Notes under the pieces: generated by a model
What the model saw: only the letters and a program-made list of their open reading frames with translations
Databases searched by the model: none
What the model was told of the DNA's origin: nothing
In this document: one piece after another, positions 1 to 7,969 of the stretch
How positions within the stretch are numbered: position 1 is the stretch's first letter
Layout: each line of letters begins with the position of its first letter
Made by a program: the position numbers and the translations under genes
NCBI GenBank assembly: GCA_010015675.1
Contig: ML977018.1
Coordinates: forward strand, 396,187-417,174
DNA: 20,988 bases
From: Byssothecium circinans
Taxonomy: Eukaryota; Ascomycota; Dothideomycetes; Pleosporales; Massarinaceae
Reading direction: 5' to 3'

Positions 1-118
1 AATTGCAATCAATTTACAATCAATCCGCTTGAAAATGGCTTCCAATTCAATTCAATCAATCCACTAGATAACTCGTTGCAATCAAGTCAAGATACTCTCT
101 AGAGATTGATTGACTTGA
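1..118. repeat. CAAT-rich degenerate simple repeat
   Basis: The first 118 bases are AT-rich and are built from imperfect repeats of CAAT, CAATC and ATTGA. The sequence is cut by the window edge, so its full extent is unknown. An ATG at 34 opens only ten codons before TAG. I see no coding signal. Confidence 0.5.
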
Positions 119-754
119 TTGTTGGCAAGTCTGCCATCGCCTTCCTTGGCGGTGGGCGTTCGTTCTCGTCTCGGGCATGATCATTCACTAGACAACAGCT
201 CTCGTCTCGGGCATGACCATGCACTAGACGAAAGCTCTCAATCGCCGGTTTCGACGGTTGATGGCAGCGGGAAGGCAACCACCACTGAGTCTCGGTCGTC
301 GGGATATACCGTACCATCCACGTCCCAAGCATCCCCGGCCGAGAATCCCGCGAGATACCCCATCGCCATACTGAAGCCGGCTGAGGATGGGAGCTACGAA
401 GTGGTTGTCGAGGCCGATCTGGATACTGAGCTTGTAGAACAGCTGGCGGACGGAATATACAGTCATGTTACTAGTGTGCACTGTTCGAGGTGGAATAACC
501 TTGTGCCGCAGGACAATGCTTGCATTATGTGCCGCCTCGTCTCGCAGAAAGCTTGCGTAGTGAGGGCCGGGTCGGAATCCTGCATTGGTTGCTGCGCATA
601 TTCCCCTGCCGGTGGAGGTCGAAAGGGTACCCCATGGCCATGTGCCTTCTTACATGACATCGAGGCCACATGGACGCTGCTGGTGGTGCCTTTACCATGG
701 ACTGCACGACTTGGCCGAACTTGGACAGAGTTAGGATTTTGGGTGAGGAAATAG
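119..754 (+). pseudogene. Cysteine-rich open frame, partial gene or relic
   Basis: A 211-codon open frame follows directly after an in-frame TGA at 116-118. It has no ATG until about two thirds of the way along, so if it is a gene its first exon lies outside the window or its start is lost. The N-terminal part carries two 36-base tandem copies that encode RLGHDH-type repeats. The middle holds an ordered cysteine pattern (CIMC, then C seven residues on, then CIGC, then a PC further on). This recalls small zinc-knuckle-like motifs of uncharacterised fungal proteins. No function can be assigned. It runs tail to tail with the F-box pseudogene that ends at 802. It could also be a chance frame; the cysteine spacing is the only real support. 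Confidence 0.3.
164..235 (+). repeat. 36-base tandem repeat, two copies
   Basis: Copies at 164-199 and 200-235 both begin TCTCGTCTCGGGCATGA and differ at a few positions. The unit length is a multiple of three, so it keeps frame within the surrounding open frame. Confidence 0.8.
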
Positions 755-801
755 GAATACATACGTTCTCAAACATAGGCATCTGGACGTCCATGTGATG
801 A

Positions 802-2120
802 TCATGGTGCTCGGAAGCACCGTTCGTAGTCATCCTTATGGTGATCCCAGCACTGGAACTGGATGACCTCGAGGTTAGGTAGCTTAAGACGTATATCCTT
901 CTGTAGAAGTTGGCCTAGCCAGTCGCAGGCTTCAAGGTTGGATAGAAGAGGACAAGCTTGATCACACTGTGTGGTAGGATTCAGACAAGCCCCCATTCGC
1001 GCTTCTCTTGGACGAAGAGCACCACGTGGCATTTTCAACTCTTCTAGATTGATGAAGCTAGAGAAGGCCGCGCCCGGTATCACCAAGCGAAGAAAGGAGA
1101 CTAGATTTGTTTCATCTTCAAGGCTTAGATCAATCTCTTCAAGTGAGATATTTGCTCTCATCAAATTACTCACCAGTCGGACAAATAGCTGCCGGGATTG
1201 TCATTATCGACGTCTTCACCGTCGTTCCAGGAATCCGGGTCAGCATCATCTATATCAATGCGAATGGTTCGGAGATGTGGCAAGTGCTTTAAGATACTGT
1301 ACCGAATTGGTATGTCTCTCGGAGTTGTTTCTCAAGATCACACTCCTCGTCCGTATGATAAAGGACGTTATCAACGTGGATGAATGGGCGGATAGATCAA
1401 TGGGTAGCAGCTTACAGTCCCGACTGAGCGTAAGATTCTTCAGTTCCGGGAGCTAAGCGAGTGTCCGGTCGAATTTGCTTGCACGGTAATTCAACGTCTA
1501 CAACTCTCGAAGTCCAAGCATCTGAAAAGCCCAGGGTGCGTTCCAATTGAGGTCTCCCACGAAAAGCTTCGATAAGGGGTTACGCAATGATGAAGCATCC
1601 CAGGAATAGTCCACAAGACGTAGCGTTAGATGTTTCAGTCTCCGCAATGCAACGAACATAATATTTCCCGCAAGGATCGACTCCGCAACAAGACTGGGTA
1701 AATTCGTCGATTCGGGTAGGGCGGAGCCACGAAACGTCGGTGGGGGAAGTTCGATGGAAAGCATATGGTGATCGACCAGTACTTTCAACTTCTGAACGCG
1801 GTCTGCGATCTCGGGTTGCGCCTTCAGCACAGCATGAAGCGGCGCAATCGGAAACGGGTTCACAACTGCCATCCACGGGTCCTCCCACTCATCTTCCTTT
1901 CCGTCTCGGCTCTGTCCCCGGACACTGTCGCATGGCTAACTAAACAAAAGTTCTGGCAAACCCGCACCAACTTTGTAAGATTGGCAGGTTCAAGATACAA
2001 GGCGATGTGAATGTGTAATTCCGTACTGAGGCTCCCGATTGGCGTGAAGTAAAACGGGGCGTTATCAGTGATAAATGCCGGGTCGATTGCCCCAATAGCC
2101 GCGGTTCACTCGTCCATCAT
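802..2120 (-). pseudogene. F-box/leucine-rich protein pseudogene (copy 1)
   Basis: This is a decayed F-box gene read on minus from an ATG at 2120. The fourth codon is followed by a TGA (2106-2108), after which the same frame encodes a recognisable F-box at about 2036-1940, around LSTELHIHIALYLEPANL and LVRVCQNF. The frame then shifts. The segment 1872-1498 encodes PEIADRVQKLKVLVD, which matches the RPELAKRVQ region of the paralog at 10432-11973, and ends in TAG. Further short leucine-rich pieces follow in other frames, near 1452 (LPELKNLTLS), 1292-1170 (LKHLPHLRTIRIDID) and 1173-802 (LPNLEVIQFQCW). The last piece matches the PNL-x-x-L motif at the C-terminal end of the other copies. At least one nonsense codon and three frame changes make a functional product unlikely. 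A spliced gene is possible in principle, but the only clear donor-like site (GTGAGT at 1173) has no sensible partner. Confidence 0.75.
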
Positions 2121-2213
2121 TCGTGGTGAAGAATCGAGGTTGTGGACTTGCATCCTCGGTAACGAAAGTTATGGCGGTTTGAGAGGGGATCGTAAAAGGA
2201 AAGGGTAGAAAGC

Positions 2214-2220
2214 CTTTATA
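2214..2220 (-). promoter_or_regulatory. TATA box upstream of F-box pseudogene
   Basis: TATAAAG is read on minus about 95 bases upstream of the ATG at 2120. It fits a remnant core promoter of the dead F-box gene. Position and motif are the only evidence. Confidence 0.4.
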
Positions 2221-3052
2221 GTCACGTCAGTATAAGGCGCGGTTGAACTTCTGCTTGGCAGTGGCTGGTCATAGGAGGAAAGGTGACGCTTAAGGATATT
2301 CTGTGTTGATAATGACGTCTTGGCCCCTTTCCAAGTCACTATGGTGAAAATTGAGAATATATAAACAAACAGTCATCATTATGCACAATTGCATGGACTA
2401 GGAAGATTGTATAACGGGGCCATCCGGTGAATATTCGTATAGTTTTTCCGGACGGGTGCTAGTGTGCTTTTTCGTAGATATTTGTTCCTGAATGAAGTGT
2501 GCTAGTTGGTTGGTGATTAGCTTTCAGTCATTGATAAGGAGTAAACCATGCGCATAGGATGAATTACAAATCCGTCTGTTTGTACATCGTATCTCGACGG
2601 ATTCACTTTATAGGTCACGGCCCAAGACGGTAAGGTCTGGGTTTCATGATGCGGTAATTGGCGTAGCTTGAATGCTGACATTCGCTCGATACGTTTTAAC
2701 TGGCCCTGGCCAGGAAGTACACATGACACGGGACGTAATGGGCCCCTCATATATAGGAGGCCTGTTTGCTGGGAGGTGATTGCGTGTCTGATTGCTGAAT
2801 GAATAGTAGGACAACAACCATCTCTACGATGTAAAGTGACTTACTACGTAGACTTTGAGTTCATTTCCCTCTTCTTCGTTTAAAATGGTTCTGTTCCATC
2901 TCATCTACCCTTCAACAGGAAGTTGCTCTATCGAGGCATCGCGCAATGGCCAAACCTGGAATCGAGTCATCCCTATGCTACACCAACACCAACGTCATGC
3001 ACCTTTGAGTCACCGTACAACAGACTATACCGCGTAGGGTCATGAGAAGGAG

Positions 3053-3060
3053 TATAAAAG
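3053..3060 (+). promoter_or_regulatory. TATA box of the hydrolase-like gene
   Basis: TATAAAAG lies 133 bases upstream of the ATG at 3193, a usual distance for a fungal TATA promoter with a leader of roughly 100 bases. The leader between them is pyrimidine-rich, as is common at fungal transcription starts. Confidence 0.65.
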
Positions 3061-3096
3061 CGAGGCTCGCCGCCTCTCCATATTCGAACGCACCAA

Positions 3097-3126
3097 CTCC
3101 CCTTCACGGTGCTCCCCTTCACAGTA
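3097..3126 (+). repeat. 15-base tandem repeat in the 5' leader
   Basis: CTCCCCTTCACGGTG at 3097-3111 is followed at once by CTCCCCTTCACAGTA at 3112-3126, with a third partial CTCC. It lies between the TATA box and the ATG, so it is probably in the untranslated leader. Confidence 0.7.
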
Positions 3127-3192
3127 CTCCCTGATTGCTCTTTTACTTGTTAAAAGCTCTTTCCACGATCATAACACATCTTCAACATATAA

Positions 3193-4719
3193 ATGGGATC
3201 AGCCATGTCCGCGTTGTTACCTGAATCCTCTGGCTCCATCGCCCCCAACGACGCCCCGAAGGTGGCAGCCTCACCCAAAATTATCATCTTCGTGGATATC
3301 CCCGACCCAGACAATCTTTACATGATCATCTACCTCCTTCGGCGCTACCAAAATACACCCCTTGACGGCAAGGTTTGCATCGTACTCTCGCCCCGAATAC
3401 TTGACCTGCGCGCACCTCACTATGGCCCTCACTTTCGCAAACTTCTCCACCACTGTGAGGGTATCGAAAACCTCGCTTTCCCTATCTTAAACCAGGGAAT
3501 GCTGGAGGAACGGATTCAAGACGTTCCCGAAGAATACCGACAGTGGTTTTACATCGACGAAGACTACGCTGGAGCAGAGAGCATTCAAGAGGATACGGAG
3601 CTCTACATGGAGGTTTCGATTTTGCGGTTTGTGTATGCTCTTACACTTCAGGGATTCAGCACGGAGCAATATCAGATATACTGGGATCGTCGATCGCTCG
3701 GGAAATCCGCCACGGAAACCTCGTACGACCAGCTCGGCGATCCAGCGATACGTCATGCATTCCACGTGCACGACTTCCGATACGGCTTCAACGGCGAGAA
3801 GAAAGAAAGCTATGCGGGAATCGTGAAGGAATACCAGGGGCATCCAAGTGATGAGCTTCGTGGACGGTTGCGCCCACTCCTAGACAGCCATGTTAAACGC
3901 ATGTTGACAGTGCTCAAGCAAGACGAACCTAAAAACTTCTACGAGGACTTCGACGCTTTGATCGAGGATTGCCATGATAGCAAACGCGCTGCAAACGCGC
4001 ATCTGTTCATCGGAGGGCCATTTACCGAAGCTTGGCGCTATATCTACGAAATGGATGGAGACGGCGATGCACCAGCCGAATTTCAAACGGGAACCAGGCG
4101 TGGGGACTTACCAGTGGAGGTCACCGCCATGGCTTGGAGCATCGACAACAGCATCAATATTTTCCCCGAGCAGTTCAATCTCTACGCTGACAGCCATTCG
4201 GCGCAGGCCATTTTCCGAATGATCGAGACGCGCGGAACCCCATGCCGTATTATACCTACCGATAGCATTAAGCAGACCGACTACCACTTCAAATGGGAAG
4301 ACACTGTTGAAATATTTGGGCGAAGCAAATATTTATCCAACCTGGTGGAGAACTTTGACCGCGACACAGGAGGTGATCACAAAGATCGCTACTGGTGCAA
4401 TTTCGATGGTATCGCGGCGGTTGCGCACGATATGCCAGAGCTTTTTGACTGGGTCCCTATGGGGGTTAAAATGACCTTGGAGAAGACAGCTGCGGGAAAC
4501 CAGTCGAAGCGCGTTATCAATGATTTTGTCGAGAAAAAACCCTCGAAGATCAAAATCGCGCGATACAGGGGGAGTACCAACGATGAGGTCAAGCAGAACC
4601 TGAAAAGACAAGTTGATGAATTGCATTCAGGTAGACCTGCCCTTGGCTTCCAGCGGGGAGTAGCTGCGCAATGGTGTCAGTCGGGGTATGTGCGGAAGGC
4701 CTGGTTGGATTTAGGGTAA
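3193..4719 (+). CDS. Divergent nucleoside hydrolase-like protein
   Basis: This is an intact, intronless frame of 508 residues from the first ATG after a good TATA promoter. Three segments match the order of motifs in inosine-uridine nucleoside hydrolases, which cut the N-glycosidic bond of ribonucleosides. First, an N-terminal strand-loop at about 30-50 (IIIFVDIPDPDNLYMIIYLL) takes the place of the DxDxxxDD calcium site. Second, IGGPFTEAW at 273-281 resembles the GPLTNLA segment. Third, PEQFNLYADSHSAQAIF at 325-341 resembles the AEFN-x-x-DPEAA segment. NFDGIAAVAHDMPELF (403-418) resembles the HDPLAV-x-x-x-x-PELF segment. Key residues differ: the second aspartate of the DD pair appears as Asn, the Glu before F-N is Gln, and the catalytic His before Asp is Phe. 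The first and second motifs are about 240 residues apart, against about 110 in usual family members, so a lineage-specific insert is likely. Activity or substrate may therefore have changed. No signal peptide is seen. A partial copy lies 470 bases downstream. Confidence 0.7.
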   Translation: MGSAMSALLPESSGSIAPNDAPKVAASPKIIIFVDIPDPDNLYMIIYLLRRYQNTPLDGKVCIVLSPRILDLRAPHYGPHFRKLLHHCEGIENLAFPILNQGMLEERIQDVPEEYRQWFYIDEDYAGAESIQEDTELYMEVSILRFVYALTLQGFSTEQYQIYWDRRSLGKSATETSYDQLGDPAIRHAFHVHDFRYGFNGEKKESYAGIVKEYQGHPSDELRGRLRPLLDSHVKRMLTVLKQDEPKNFYEDFDALIEDCHDSKRAANAHLFIGGPFTEAWRYIYEMDGDGDAPAEFQTGTRRGDLPVEVTAMAWSIDNSINIFPEQFNLYADSHSAQAIFRMIETRGTPCRIIPTDSIKQTDYHFKWEDTVEIFGRSKYLSNLVENFDRDTGGDHKDRYWCNFDGIAAVAHDMPELFDWVPMGVKMTLEKTAAGNQSKRVINDFVEKKPSKIKIARYRGSTNDEVKQNLKRQVDELHSGRPALGFQRGVAAQWCQSGYVRKAWLDLG

Positions 4720-5188
4720 GCCACTGGCTTTTTCAGCTTCTTCTCTGCTTGCGTTAATTTGTTTGAACTGCTTTTGTAGACAGATTGCCTGTATTAGGTA
4801 GCGAGGCGGGATTTGAGAAGGTTTCCAGTGCTTTAGATAGACATAGATAGAGCGGCCCGTTCATCTGCATGCTTTTAGAAAATCAATAGAGTACATAAAA
4901 TGTCAAACTGCAAGCCGTTCGTCAAAAGACCTTGAGTCATTGAACCGCGGGGTCGGTCACTGTCGCACACCGCCACCCAGCGCAAAGTCACACTCACACG
5001 ATGTCACACCAACACTCCAGTCATACCATGAGTCACAAGCCTCGGCAAACTCAGCTCGTTATTTCACTCAAGCGATCTCTTCATCTCCATCCTTCCATAT
5101 ATTACCTGCTTCGTTACCATCTGCCTGCATTCAACAGTGCACGAGCATTCTAGCTACAGCTACATTCGAACTAGAAATCACAGCTAAG
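4720..5188. other. Intergenic region between hydrolase-like gene and its broken copy
   Basis: This stretch holds the 3' end of the intact gene and the upstream region of the degenerate copy. An A-rich stretch near 4878-4900 could serve 3' processing, but no clear AATAAA is present. I could not align it with the leader of the intact gene by eye. No supported gene. Confidence 0.4.
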
Positions 5189-6045
5189 ATGAACGAGCCA
5201 CGTGATAAGGACCTCGGAAAGAGTAGATCAAGATCATCATCTCCGTAGCCATTGCGCACCCGAGCAACATTATGACCATCATCAATACCCTCCGTCATTC
5301 CCGCGGGGAGAAACAACGGCACGATACAGGAGCAAGCGGCTATTGTGCTTTCCACTCGCGCAGTCAATCTGAGTGTTCCGCGCTACAGCGAGGGCATTTT
5401 CAATCTTGCGCGGCACTATGATAGTTCTAAAGGACATCCCTGCGATGTGCCACTTTTCACCCCTATCCGAGACGAAGCTTCACTTGCCGAGCGCAGACGA
5501 ATGGTGGCCTGGAACCTTCGAAAATGGCTTTATATTGATAAAGGGTGCGACGATTCCAGGTACGAGAGGATACACACCTTTACATGCGAGTATCGCTACT
5601 TCGAATGATCTGCATGCTCCACAAACAGGGTTTCAGCAAGCGCGAATATCAATTCTATTGGGATCCGAAATCCATTACAACCGAATAAGAAGAAGAAGAA
5701 TCCCATGAAAAGCTGGACGTCCCTCTTATGCGCCATGCGTTTCATATCCACGATTTCCGGCTGGGTTTCAGCGAAAAGGAGACCGCCCAATATAAGAGCG
5801 TCATCGATGAATACGATACCACGGAGCCAAGTGCAGATCTTCGCAAGGACATCTGGTCATTACTGTGCAGCCACGAGGAACGAATGTGCGAGAATATTCA
5901 CCAGTGGAACGTTAAGAACACCTGCAAAAAATCCTCCGAGCTCCGGAAGTTTCCCGATCGTAGATTTCGTAATCGACAGAGGCGTCCGTGCCTTGTGCAC
6001 GACCCGCGTGTGAGTGATTTTAAGAAGCGAGTACAATACATTTAA
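5189..6045 (+). pseudogene. Partial, frameshifted copy of the hydrolase-like gene
   Basis: Read on plus, this matches roughly residues 29-240 of the intact protein at 3193-4719, in three frame segments. From 5230, KIIISVAIAHPSNIMTII matches the intact N-terminal strand-loop. From about 5339 another frame gives IVLSTRAVNLSVPRYSEGIF and RKWLYIDKG, matching IVLSPRILDLRAPHYG and RQWFYIDED. From about 5560 a third frame gives EDTHLYMRVSLLR, then GFSKREYQFYWD, a TAA stop at 5686-5688, and MRHAFHIHDFRLGF, matching IRHAFHVHDFRYGF. The C-terminal half, with the GPLTN-like and later motifs, is missing; the frame runs into repeat sequence at 5979 and stops at 6045. The ATG at 5189 gives only 19 codons before TAG. 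Two frameshifts, a stop and 3' truncation mean it is not a working gene. Confidence 0.85.
5979..6004 (+). repeat. 26-base direct repeat, first copy
   Basis: This segment, ending CTTGTGCACGACC, recurs at 6326-6351 with 22 of 26 bases identical. All four differences are transitions. It forms the 3' end of the hydrolase pseudogene, while the second copy lies in the loop of the large inverted repeat. Similarity resumes further on, as GTTTCCTAG followed by AGATTCCTCCT at 6106-6130 and 6370-6390. Confidence 0.7.
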
Positions 6046-6132
6046 GCCTACTTTAACATACAGCGCCGCTCAATAAACCAAGTAACCCACAGGTCCACGT
6101 CCACCGTTTCCTAGCCACAGAGATTCCTCCTT

Positions 6133-6565
6133 CCAGCTCTTTTTCTCTCATCCATCTTGTTCATTCACACCCGCGCATACGTTATTATTTCCTCAACCTA
6201 GCTCCTATGAACAGGTCTACCTCAATTACCTTGCGGCTTTCTTCAAGACGAGCGGTGGCTCAGCATATCTTAATCAACCGAAGGATCTGCTCGCAGCTGG
6301 AAGGAGGAACATCTAGGAAACGAAGGAGGTGTTCGCGTCTTGTGCACGACCTATAGGTCCTCTTGAGATGTTTCCTAGAGATTCCTCCTCCCAGCTGCGA
6401 GCAGATCTTTCAGTCGATTAGGATATATCAATAGCCGCGGCTCGTCTTGAAGAAAGCCGCAAGGCGATTGAGATAGACCCGTTCATAGGAGCTTGGTTAA
6501 TGAAACAGTAACTAGGTATGCGAGGGTGTGGATAAAGAAGGAAGATGGGTGAGAGAAACAGCTGG
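6133..6565. repeat. Long imperfect inverted repeat, about 190-base arms
   Basis: The left arm (6133-6321) and right arm (6370-6565) are reverse complements along nearly their whole length. Long matched blocks include CCTTGCGGCTTTCTTCAAGA, AGCTCCTATGAAC and GATCTGCTCGCAGCTGG. The spacer is 48 bases and holds the second copy of the 26-base repeat found at the end of the hydrolase pseudogene. The two arms differ by scattered substitutions and small gaps. RNA from this region would fold into a long hairpin. No coding frame or transposase is present, so it may be a head-to-head pair of non-autonomous elements or a fold-back element. Confidence 0.85.
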
Positions 6566-6583
6566 AATTTATACGCAGTGTGC

Positions 6584-6895
6584 GGCCGCAACCGAGCACG
6601 TGACTAAAGCACAGGCATGGAGAATTCAGCCCGTGTGAAGCTAGATATTATTAATAACCGCTACAAACTTGGCCGTCGTGACCCTCTCTCTATGTTCAAC
6701 TCGTGATGGCCGCAACTCCAGCTTAATCGAGCACGTCACTAAACTACCACCTGGGCATGGTACAGCTTGAGCGCTAGAGAACTCCTCGCGTGCGAAGCTA
6801 CATATTATTAATCCTCCACCTACGAAGCCATATATTAGTAATAACCGCTACAAACTCGGCCCTCGTGGCCCTCTATCCAAGTTCTTCAACTCGCA
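6584..6895 (+). repeat. Tandem duplication, two diverged units
   Basis: Unit 1 (6584-6707) and unit 2 (6708-6895) both start GGCCGCAA. They share GAGCACGTGACTAAA or GAGCACGTCACTAAA, then GCTA-x-ATATTATTAAT, AACCGCTACAAACT and TTCAACTCG in the same order. Unit 2 is longer because it has an internal duplication at 6793-6843 (GAAGCTACATATTATTAAT, then GAAGCCATATATTAGTAAT). It follows the large inverted repeat with only about 18 bases between. No gene is seen in it. Confidence 0.8.
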
Positions 6896-7273
6896 ACTTC
6901 AGGAGATTCTCGCCCGATACTCCGTTAAGTGGACATACAGGACTGGCACGCACTTTTTCAGGGGAACAGGTAGGGGTATCGATCGCGAGATTGCGAACAT
7001 GAAGATGGCTCGCAATGAAGATAGCAGTGCGGGCTATAGAAAGAAATTCTGATCCGTGAGCTTCGTCGTAGTGTTAGGAATGATCAAGGAGGTTATTAAT
7101 GGATGGGGAAGTCTACATTACGGCCAGGTACTCTAGCTTTAGCTACACCACAAAATAATTAACCATATCATAACTCTTGATTACATAGGTGTCCCCGCAT
7201 GCCTTCTAATGATAGTGTCCATATGAGCTACCTTGTCCGGGAAGTCGGTGTGAAAGAACGCTTGACCATTCGC
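6896..7273. other. Intergenic stretch without a clear gene
   Basis: About 380 bases between the tandem duplication and the minus-strand relic. A short plus frame runs on from the repeats (LQEILARYSVKWTYRTG near 6898) but has no supported start and ends by 7052. I see no motif, splice signal or repeat that supports a gene. Confidence 0.4.
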
Positions 7274-7564
7274 TTACATTTCTGAACGCGATACATAGCC
7301 CTCATCGAACCTCAGCCCGTGTTCTTGACTCTCAAATTGCTTCAATCCCAAACACGTACGGGTAGAACATTGCGGAAAGACTCCCCAGGGCATACGGGCT
7401 TGGTAGGAAGCCAACGCTGTACAATCTGCTCGGGGGAAGTTTCTCTCGCGGAAAAATGACCTAGAGACCCTTGTAGCAGTAGCGACCTTCGCAAGAGTGA
7501 AAACGCTTGGGAGTGAATGGTTTGGAAAGATTTCGATTGGGATTTCACAAAGGACGATGTACAG
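7274..7564 (-). pseudogene. Coding-like relic, possibly F-box related
   Basis: A 96-codon frame on minus, ending TAA at 7274-7276, has no start codon in a sensible place but reads like protein. It has CEIPIEIF followed by LPSVFTLAKV and RVSRSFFRERNFPRADC, then MPWGVFPQCSTRTC. The first part resembles the start of a fungal F-box (PIEIF, then L-x-x-L-x-x-x-S-R-x-F), and the later cysteines and FPRADC recall the segment that often follows in another class of fungal F-box proteins. It is not an obvious copy of the four leucine-rich F-box genes nearby. It may be a fragment of a dead gene. Low confidence: a longer frame in another phase (7665-7342) overlaps it and one of the two must be chance. Confidence 0.22.
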
Positions 7565-7804
7565 CCTCTTTCAGCCTTCTTATTCGTCAAGGCCTGGCCT
7601 TCAAAACGGAAAGCCGTCTTCCATTCTACATAACCAAAAACAAGACCTCGATAATGCTGATGCAATCCATTCGTTTTGGTTCCTTAGTTTTGATTGAGCA
7701 AGTTAAGCTACGTACCACCAGATGGTGCCATGAACTTGTCGAAAAAAGCATCCGTTGGCAACTTGAACCACCCACCACTGATCATCCACACGTATTCATC
7801 AACT

Positions 7805-7969
7805 TCAGATATTACAAAGCGGCATCTCCAGGACGGTTGCCACCTTAACCTGAAACCTCTCCCAAGCTGACATCTTCCTTGCCTCCTCTGTAGACGTCCA
7901 CTCAATGAACCGGCGGAAGGCCCGTTCCCGAGCTGGGTCTAGGTGTCGAATACGGACCTCAATACCGAC
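7805..7969 (-). other. In-frame coding-like extension after the F-box stop
   Basis: These 54 codons directly follow the TAA of the copy 2 F-box gene in the same frame. The first residues (VGIEVRI) match the C-terminal end of the intact paralog (IGIKVHG). The rest (ERAFRRFIEWTSTEEARKMS and on) has protein-like composition but no counterpart in the paralog. A second phase carries RFVISEVDEYVWMISGG down to about 7730. This could be lost coding sequence, a readthrough extension, or part of another dead gene. Confidence 0.5.

Larger units (their letters stand above)
2121..3192. other. Intergenic region between divergent genes
   Basis: About 1.07 kb separates the F-box pseudogene (minus) from the hydrolase-like gene (plus), so it contains both upstream regions. 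A 77-codon frame on minus (2517-2750, starting ATG) matches nothing I recognise and is probably chance. A TATATAAAC stretch near 2356 and TATATA near 2750 are not placed before any supported gene. Apart from the TATA elements listed separately I see no gene here. Confidence 0.5.

Noticed and set aside
1170..1210. GTGAGT at 1173 as a splice donor that would rescue F-box copy 1
   Set aside because: The nearest AG would give an intron of about 37 bases, and the sequence that would be removed reads as leucine-rich coding sequence in the next frame (SNLMRANISLEEIDLSLE). A frameshift explains it better.
971..1456. 161-codon plus-strand frame opposite F-box copy 1
   Set aside because: It is arginine- and serine-rich shadow translation of leucine-rich minus-strand sequence that matches the paralogs.
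2517..2750. 77-codon minus-strand frame with a TATATA stretch near its ATG
   Set aside because: No recognisable domain or motif, no splice-compatible neighbour, and the length is within chance for this base composition.
4878..4900. Polyadenylation signal of the hydrolase-like gene
   Set aside because: The stretch is A-rich but lacks AATAAA or a close variant at a clear place; fungal signals are too loose to call from sequence alone.
7342..7665. 107-codon minus-strand frame
   Set aside because: It starts at an ATG but shows no family motif and overlaps a better-looking relic in another phase. Composition is rich in S, R and F, as in shadow frames.
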